Assembly (NCBI GenBank): GCA_017547395.1
Contig: JAFYPS010000001.1
Coordinates: 1-18,938, forward strand
Direction: 5' to 3'
Source: Clostridia bacterium
GTDB lineage: Bacteria > Bacillota_A > Clostridia > Oscillospirales > CAG-272
DNA length: 18,938 bases
Positions 14,618 to 18,938 of the stretch are shown in pieces. Position 1 is the first letter of the stretch; each line of letters opens with the position of its first letter. The translations under genes were made by a program, and so were the position numbers. Under the pieces are notes generated by a model, which saw only the letters and a list, made by a program, of their open reading frames with translations, ran no database searches and had not been told where the DNA came from.

Positions 14618-16345
14618 TTACTGTTTAACGAGAGTCCCTGACTCTTTAATATAAAGGTCAATTTTGTCTTTAAGAGCATCAGCGGTCTTGTCGCTTGCAA
14701 GGAAGTAAATCTTGACTTTAGGCTCTGTGCCGGAGGGACGTACAACCGCAACGTCACCGTTCTCAAGACCGAACGTTACAACGTCGGACTTAGGAAGACC
14801 GGTAGGCTCTACCCTGCCGTCCGCATAGGTGATGGTTTCCTTGAGGTAGTCGCCGATGTAGTTTGCCTTGTAGCCTGCAAAAGTTGAGGGAGGATTGTCG
14901 TGAAGATCCTTCATTATCTTAACGCGACGCTCAATTCCGTCAAGTCCTTCCATAGCGATATCAAGCGTCTTTTCGCCATAGTAGCCGTACTTTGCATAGA
15001 TAGCCTGAAGCGCATCGTAAAGGGTCATATTCTTTGCCTTGTAATAAGCCGCCATCTCTACTGCAAGAGTAGCCGCGCAGACCGCGTCCTTGTCGCGCGC
15101 ATAAGTGCCCTTGAGGTATCCGTAGCTTTCTTCAAAGCCGAGAAGGAAGGTTCCCTCTCCTTTTATTTCATGGTTCTTTATAACCTCACCGATAAACTTA
15201 AAGCCGGTAAGAACGTTGTAAATCTTAACGCCGTTTGCCTTGCAGATAGCGGCAGCAAGTTCGGTGGAAACGATTGTCTTTACGGCATATGCATCCGCGG
15301 GAATGCCCTCGCCCTCTTTAAGTGCAGAGAAGATGTATTCAAGAAGAAGCGCCGCCATCTGGTTACCCGTAATGGTAACGAAAGAGCCGTCCGCAGTTCT
15401 TGTCATAGCGCCCATACGGTCACTGTCGGGGTCGGTTGCAACTATAATGTCACTGCCAACCTTGTTTGCAAGTTCAACACCGAGATTGAACGCATCGGGA
15501 AGCTCGGGATTGGGCTTTTTAACGGTCGGGAAATTGCCGTCAAGCACCATCTGCTCGTCTACGGTATAAAGTTTCTTTACACCTACCTCGCGAAGTGCCT
15601 TTGGAACAAGTCTGTAGCCTGCGCCGTGAAGAGGTGTGTAAACAACGGCAAAATCGTCTGCAACTTTTGCAACCGCATCAGCCTTTACGCGCTGGGCAAG
15701 TACGTTTTCAAGATAAATCTTGTCAATCTCTTCGCCTATTATCACGATTTTGCCTGCCTTTACCGCCTCGTCAAAAGCATCTTTTTTAACGTCGGCAAAG
15801 ATGTCAAGCTCTGCAGTCTTGGCAGAAACGGTATCGGCGTGCTGCGGAGGAAGCTGTGCGCCGTCCTCCCAATAAGCCTTGTAGCCGTTATATTCCTTGG
15901 GGTTATGGGATGCAGTGATGTTGATACCCGCTATGCATCCGAGGTGGCGGATAGCAAAAGAAAGCTCGGGAGTGGGACGGACACCGTCAAAAATGTACGC
16001 CTTGATTCCGTTTGCGCTGAGCACGCTTGCCGCAGTGCGCGAGAAAATCTCGGAGTTATTGCGGCTGTCGTATGCGATAGCAACACCGCGCTCTGCCGCC
16101 TCTTTGCCCTCAAGCTTAATCATTTCTGCCATACCCTGAGTAGCGTGTGCAACGGTATAAACGTTCATTTTATTTATACCTGCGCCCATAGTACCGCGAA
16201 GACCGCCTGTACCAAAAGTAAGATATCCGAGAAAACGCATCTGTATCTCGTTTTCATCGTTCGCAATAGCAAGAAGTTCTTTTTTACTCTCTTCATCAAG
16301 AACGGGGCTGTCAAGCCACTTCTTATATTCCTGCATATATGTCAT
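14618..16345 (-). CDS. Phospho-sugar mutase (phosphoglucomutase/phosphomannomutase family)
   Basis: A 575-residue cytoplasmic alpha-D-phosphohexomutase that moves phosphate between C1 and C6 of a hexose, feeding glycogen, cell-wall and glycan precursors. All four active-site parts are present: the phosphoserine loop TASHNPKEYNG with Ser146, the metal loop DPDSDR with Asp305, 307 and 309, the sugar loop GFEESYG (403-409), and the phosphate loop RPSGTEPK (536-543). The length and GTGGLRGTMG start fit the larger PgcA-like bacterial group, which favours glucose phosphate, but glucose versus mannose cannot be settled here. The ATG at 16345 has CGGAGA 7 bases upstream. It is 36 bases downstream of the TSCPD gene without an obvious terminator, so it is probably the last gene of the htpG operon. 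Confidence 0.92.
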   Translation of the reverse strand: MTYMQEYKKWLDSPVLDEESKKELLAIANDENEIQMRFLGYLTFGTGGLRGTMGAGINKMNVYTVAHATQGMAEMIKLEGKEAAERGVAIAYDSRNNSEIFSRTAASVLSANGIKAYIFDGVRPTPELSFAIRHLGCIAGINITASHNPKEYNGYKAYWEDGAQLPPQHADTVSAKTAELDIFADVKKDAFDEAVKAGKIVIIGEEIDKIYLENVLAQRVKADAVAKVADDFAVVYTPLHGAGYRLVPKALREVGVKKLYTVDEQMVLDGNFPTVKKPNPELPDAFNLGVELANKVGSDIIVATDPDSDRMGAMTRTADGSFVTITGNQMAALLLEYIFSALKEGEGIPADAYAVKTIVSTELAAAICKANGVKIYNVLTGFKFIGEVIKNHEIKGEGTFLLGFEESYGYLKGTYARDKDAVCAATLAVEMAAYYKAKNMTLYDALQAIYAKYGYYGEKTLDIAMEGLDGIERRVKIMKDLHDNPPSTFAGYKANYIGDYLKETITYADGRVEPTGLPKSDVVTFGLENGDVAVVRPSGTEPKVKIYFLASDKTADALKDKIDLYIKESGTLVKQ

Positions 16346-16381
16346 ATTTTTCTCCGTTCTGCCGCATTTGCGACAATATAT

Positions 16382-16636
16382 TTATTTCGCAAGAATTTCC
16401 TTTAAAGCGTGAGCGAGCTGGTCGGGGCAAGACGTGCCGCGTCCGCCGCAGTCAATACCGTCAAGGCGGGAAATTGCTTCCTCAACCTTCATTCCGCGGA
16501 TAAGCGCGGATATTCCCTGGGTATTTCCGTTGCAGCCACCGACAAACTTCACCTCGGTGATTATTCCGTCCTCAACCGCTATATTTATCATTCTGCTGCA
16601 AACGCCGCGCGTTCTGTAACTGTATTCCTGTTTCAT
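16382..16636 (-). CDS. TSCPD-domain small protein
   Basis: An 84-residue protein matching the short stand-alone TSCPD family (the TIGR03905-type group as I recall it), whose function is not known. The domain gets its name from the motif seen here at 68-72. It also occurs at the C-terminus of some B12-dependent ribonucleotide reductases. Four cysteines (13, 35, 63, 70), in GVCSR, GGCNGNTQG, DCGG and TSCPD, could bind metal. The ATG at 16636 is chosen because AAAGGA stands 6 bases upstream; an in-frame ATG at 16672 lies within the end of the neighbouring gene. It starts 10 bases after the prephenate-dehydratase-like gene, so the two are almost certainly cotranscribed. Confidence 0.85.
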   Translation of the reverse strand: MKQEYSYRTRGVCSRMINIAVEDGIITEVKFVGGCNGNTQGISALIRGMKVEEAISRLDGIDCGGRGTSCPDQLAHALKEILAK

Positions 16637-16646
16637 ATCGATTCCT

Positions 16647-17585
16647 TTACACATTTTCATATACTCCGACAAGGGTGTAGCCTATCCTCTTTGCCCCAAG
16701 ATAAAGTAAAAAGGAAAACAAATCCTCACCGTTGCCGCAAAAGGTACACACGTCGGCATATCCGTCGGTATATCCAAGCGGAACCGAAATTGTACTTTTG
16801 CAGGTCACTCCGATAACGTCAGCGCCGATAGAAATGCGCGACGCTGAGAAATCATCCTTGCCGAAAAGGCGCAGTGTTATGCACTGCTGCTTTACACTGT
16901 CAATTATACCACATGCATTTCTGCAAAGCAATGCAAATTTTGTAGAAACCTCACCACTTTCAATCACGCATACGTTGCATATGAAAAGCTCGTATTTCTC
17001 AATCAGCGAATATATGCTGGTAAGTATTCCCTCGCGCGAATTCTCGATTGGCAGAATGCAAAAGTCCGAAAGTCCCGACAAAGTGTCCTCGCAAGCCTCG
17101 GTAAATGAGGAAACGTAAGCCGCACAAAACTGCGAATGTCCCCTTGAAAGCAAGGCAAACGCCTTTTTCAGCACCTCGCTTTCGGTAAAAGACACCTTTC
17201 CGCCGACTATCTTTTCTCCGCCTACAAAAAGCAGAGGTGACGGGCGGAGCCGCGCGGTGTTTTTAAGCTGCTCGGTTGTCATTTTGCAAAAATCCGCGAT
17301 ATGCATAGCATCGTTAACGGCAATTTTCGCATCTGCAAACGGCTGGCTTTCGTCAATTGCACCGTAATCAGTGTCAAGCGATATTTCCGCGTCAAAGCAG
17401 GAGGTAATCTGCGCACCCGACGAAAAAAACTCGCGCATACGGATTTCTCTTGCCGCCCTATCCGCGGCAAATGCCGCAAGCTCGGCGTAATTTGCGCGCA
17501 TACGCTCGCCAAGTGCGCCTTCCTTTTCAAAATAGCGGGCTATATTGTCAGCCGCATTCTGAAGGTGTTCTTCTCTTATTTTCAT
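16647..17585 (-). CDS. Prephenate-dehydratase-like protein, function uncertain
   Basis: A 312-residue protein. Its middle part (about 160-220) resembles prephenate dehydratase: DFCILPIENSREG (PIEN at 179-182) and STKFALL (214-220) stand where PheA has its PIENS and TRF motifs. The tail (about 248-312), ending FLLYLGAKRIGYTLVGVY, could be an ACT-like regulatory domain. Residues 1-135 are mostly helical and charged and were not recognised; this region could have its own role, for instance as a chorismate-mutase-like helical domain, though I cannot show the active residues. The Arg of TRF is Lys here, so activity is uncertain. The start overlaps the htpG stop by 4 bases (17582-17585), showing translational coupling, and the TSCPD gene follows after 10 bases. 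No other aromatic amino acid gene is in view. Confidence 0.6.
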   Translation of the reverse strand: MKIREEHLQNAADNIARYFEKEGALGERMRANYAELAAFAADRAAREIRMREFFSSGAQITSCFDAEISLDTDYGAIDESQPFADAKIAVNDAMHIADFCKMTTEQLKNTARLRPSPLLFVGGEKIVGGKVSFTESEVLKKAFALLSRGHSQFCAAYVSSFTEACEDTLSGLSDFCILPIENSREGILTSIYSLIEKYELFICNVCVIESGEVSTKFALLCRNACGIIDSVKQQCITLRLFGKDDFSASRISIGADVIGVTCKSTISVPLGYTDGYADVCTFCGNGEDLFSFLLYLGAKRIGYTLVGVYENV

Positions 17586-18938
17586 ATGAATTTTTCGAGC
17601 AGCGAATAACTGCTGCTGAGGAACTCTTTCATTTCCTTTTCGTCAAAGCGGCGCTGTGAAAGAACCGCAAGCGAATAAATCTGCTTTGCAAGAACGGGAG
17701 AAATCTCGTTTTCCTCTTCGGACAGCTTCTTTATGAGGGGATTTTCAACGTTGACGATAAGACTGCTCTCGGCTGCAAATCCTCCGCCCATATTCATACC
17801 GCCTGCAGAGTAAAGCTTTATCATATCCTCCATTCTGCGGCTCTCCTCGCTGACTGTGAGGATGGCGGGAACGGTTGCATCTGCAAGCTTTTCGCACTTG
17901 ACCGCAAGCTTTTCGTTACCCGAAGCCTCGCGGAAAAGCTTTTCAAGCTTTTCGGAATGCTCGGTTTCGCCCTCTCCCTTAAGCGCATCGGCTACGCCCG
18001 AGTCAACTCTCATAAATTTAACGTTTGCATTAACGCCCTCAAGCATCTGCACAAACTGACCGTCTATCATCTGCGGGAAGTTCACTACCTTGATTCCCTT
18101 GTCCTCGAGCATAGAGATATACTGTGCCTGAAGTTCGATATCGGATGCATAGTAAACAGTGTTTTCATTTGTTTCCTTTGCACCGTCAAGATACTCTCCG
18201 AGAGTTACGAAACCGCCGTGAACAACCTCCATAAGAAGCGCGTCCTTTGCCTTGTCGTAAAACTTTCTGTCGCAGAGCGCCGCATATTCACAGAAGGTTT
18301 TGACGTCGCCCCACATCTTTTCGTAGTTCTCGCGATCGTTTTTGAAAAGTGACGTAAGCTTGTCCGCAACCTTTTTTACGATATGCGCCGAAATTTTTGA
18401 AACGTATCCGTTGTTCTGAAGATAGCTTCTCGAAACGTTGAGCGGAAGCTCGGGACAGTCAAGCACGCCGCGGAGCATAAGCAGATATTCGGGAATAACT
18501 TCCTTGATATTGTCGGCAACGAACACCTGATTGTAATAGAGCTTTACCTGTCCCTCCATATTTGCAAACTCGTGTGTGAGTTTCGGGAAATAGAGGATTC
18601 CCTTGAAGTTAAGGGGATAGTCCGCTTTGATGTGGATCCAGAAAAGCGGGTCGTTAAAGTCTCCGAACACCTTGTGATAGAATGCTTTGTACTCTTCGTC
18701 GGTACACTCCGAAGGCGCCTTCTGCCACAGGGGAAGCGTGTCATTTATCGGTTCTTCCTTTGCTTCCTCATCCTCTTTTACTTCTGCATCCTCGTCAGCA
18801 AAGTAAATTTCACCAGGCATAAACGAACAGTATTTTTCAAGCACCTCACGAAGCTTTGCCGCGTTAAGATACTCTTCGCCCTCCGAGTTTATATGAAGAA
18901 TAACGTCAGTGCCACGCTCGGTCTTATCAAAGGGAACC
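17582..18938 (-). CDS. htpG: Molecular chaperone HtpG (Hsp90), 5' end outside window
   Basis: The middle and C-terminal parts of bacterial Hsp90, an ATP-driven cytoplasmic chaperone dimer. The visible reading frame enters at the right edge with VPFDKTERGTDVILHINSEG, the known 'RGT-x-I-x-L-H' strand at the end of the N-terminal ATPase domain. An acidic linker follows, then the middle-domain marks WIHIKADYPLNFKGILYFP, LYYNQVFVAD and LPLNVSRSYLQNN (with the conserved Arg-Ser). The C-terminal dimer domain ends at 17582. A GTG at 18844 is an internal codon, not a start. The acidic linker (DEDAEVKEDEEAKEEP) is short compared with eukaryotic Hsp90. The N-terminal ATP site and promoter are outside the window. 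It is coupled to the downstream prephenate-dehydratase-like gene by a 4-base overlap. Confidence 0.95.
   Translation of the reverse strand, partial: VPFDKTERGTDVILHINSEGEEYLNAAKLREVLEKYCSFMPGEIYFADEDAEVKEDEEAKEEPINDTLPLWQKAPSECTDEEYKAFYHKVFGDFNDPLFWIHIKADYPLNFKGILYFPKLTHEFANMEGQVKLYYNQVFVADNIKEVIPEYLLMLRGVLDCPELPLNVSRSYLQNNGYVSKISAHIVKKVADKLTSLFKNDRENYEKMWGDVKTFCEYAALCDRKFYDKAKDALLMEVVHGGFVTLGEYLDGAKETNENTVYYASDIELQAQYISMLEDKGIKVVNFPQMIDGQFVQMLEGVNANVKFMRVDSGVADALKGEGETEHSEKLEKLFREASGNEKLAVKCEKLADATVPAILTVSEESRRMEDMIKLYSAGGMNMGGGFAAESSLIVNVENPLIKKLSEEENEISPVLAKQIYSLAVLSQRRFDEKEMKEFLSSSYSLLEKFI

Noticed and set aside
14900..16405. Open frame of 501 codons on the plus strand
   Set aside because: Antisense to the phosphohexomutase gene, which carries all four active-site motifs. 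The peptide is rich in Cys/Val/Asn of the kind seen in reversed frames and shows no domain.
18842..18844. GTG as a start codon for HtpG
   Set aside because: The frame continues upstream to the window edge with typical Hsp90 sequence (RGTDVILHI), so this GTG is an internal valine.
1..18938. CRISPR array, tRNA, rRNA, insertion sequence or prophage
   Set aside because: No regularly spaced short repeats, cloverleaf-type sequences, transposase or phage motifs were seen. The only repeats are in-frame coding repeats in the beta-helix protein and simple hairpins.

Overview
The window reads as chromosomal DNA of an anaerobic Firmicute of class Clostridia, probably near the Oscillospiraceae/Ruminococcaceae. 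The main reason is a SCIFF ribosomal peptide with its radical-SAM/SPASM maturase, a pair typical of that class. The strong TTGACA-like/TATAAT-like promoters with 17-bp spacers, GGAGG-type ribosome sites, moderate GC and a dockerin-bearing glycosidase agree with this. The exact lineage is inference. No rRNA, tRNA, CRISPR array, insertion sequence, phage gene or origin was seen. No gap between genes exceeds about 190 bases.

Layout by coordinate: (1) 1-2316, minus strand: HAD phosphatase, SGNH/GDSL esterase and a PfkB-type sugar kinase cut by the window edge, in one operon. It looks like small-scale sugar-ester and sugar-phosphate handling. (2) 2407-5385, plus strand, divergent from (1): the SCIFF precursor, a hairpin terminator, the SCIFF maturase, and an Orn/Lys/Arg-decarboxylase-family PLP enzyme whose start overlaps the maturase stop. 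(3) 5394-6130, plus strand: a PyrE-like phosphoribosyltransferase with its own promoter and a degenerate PRPP loop, ending in a bidirectional terminator. (4) 6138-9904, minus strand: argG-argH-argF, the last three steps from ornithine to arginine. They have a textbook promoter and an ArgR-like operator of three half-sites spaced exactly 10 bp. (5) 9961-14491, minus strand: two secreted proteins in one operon, a GH43-like beta-propeller enzyme ending in a dockerin, and a surface-type protein of three beta-helix-like repeats plus two copper-amine-oxidase-N-like modules. (6) 14577-18938, minus strand: the 3' part of htpG, then a prephenate-dehydratase-like protein, a TSCPD-domain protein and a phosphohexomutase, probably one operon ending in a terminator.

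The parts most worth a second look are four. The SCIFF peptide has seven cysteines and lacks a threonine in its last Cys-Cys segment, and its maturase is translationally coupled to a PLP decarboxylase-family gene. The phosphoribosyltransferase lacks the acidic pair of the PRPP motif. The dockerin/beta-helix secreted pair is the third. The fourth is the prephenate-dehydratase-like gene overlapping htpG, which has an unassigned N-terminal half.

The arginine genes and the decarboxylase-family gene could in principle meet in arginine/ornithine metabolism, but they lie in separately promoted, convergent units, so that link is speculative.
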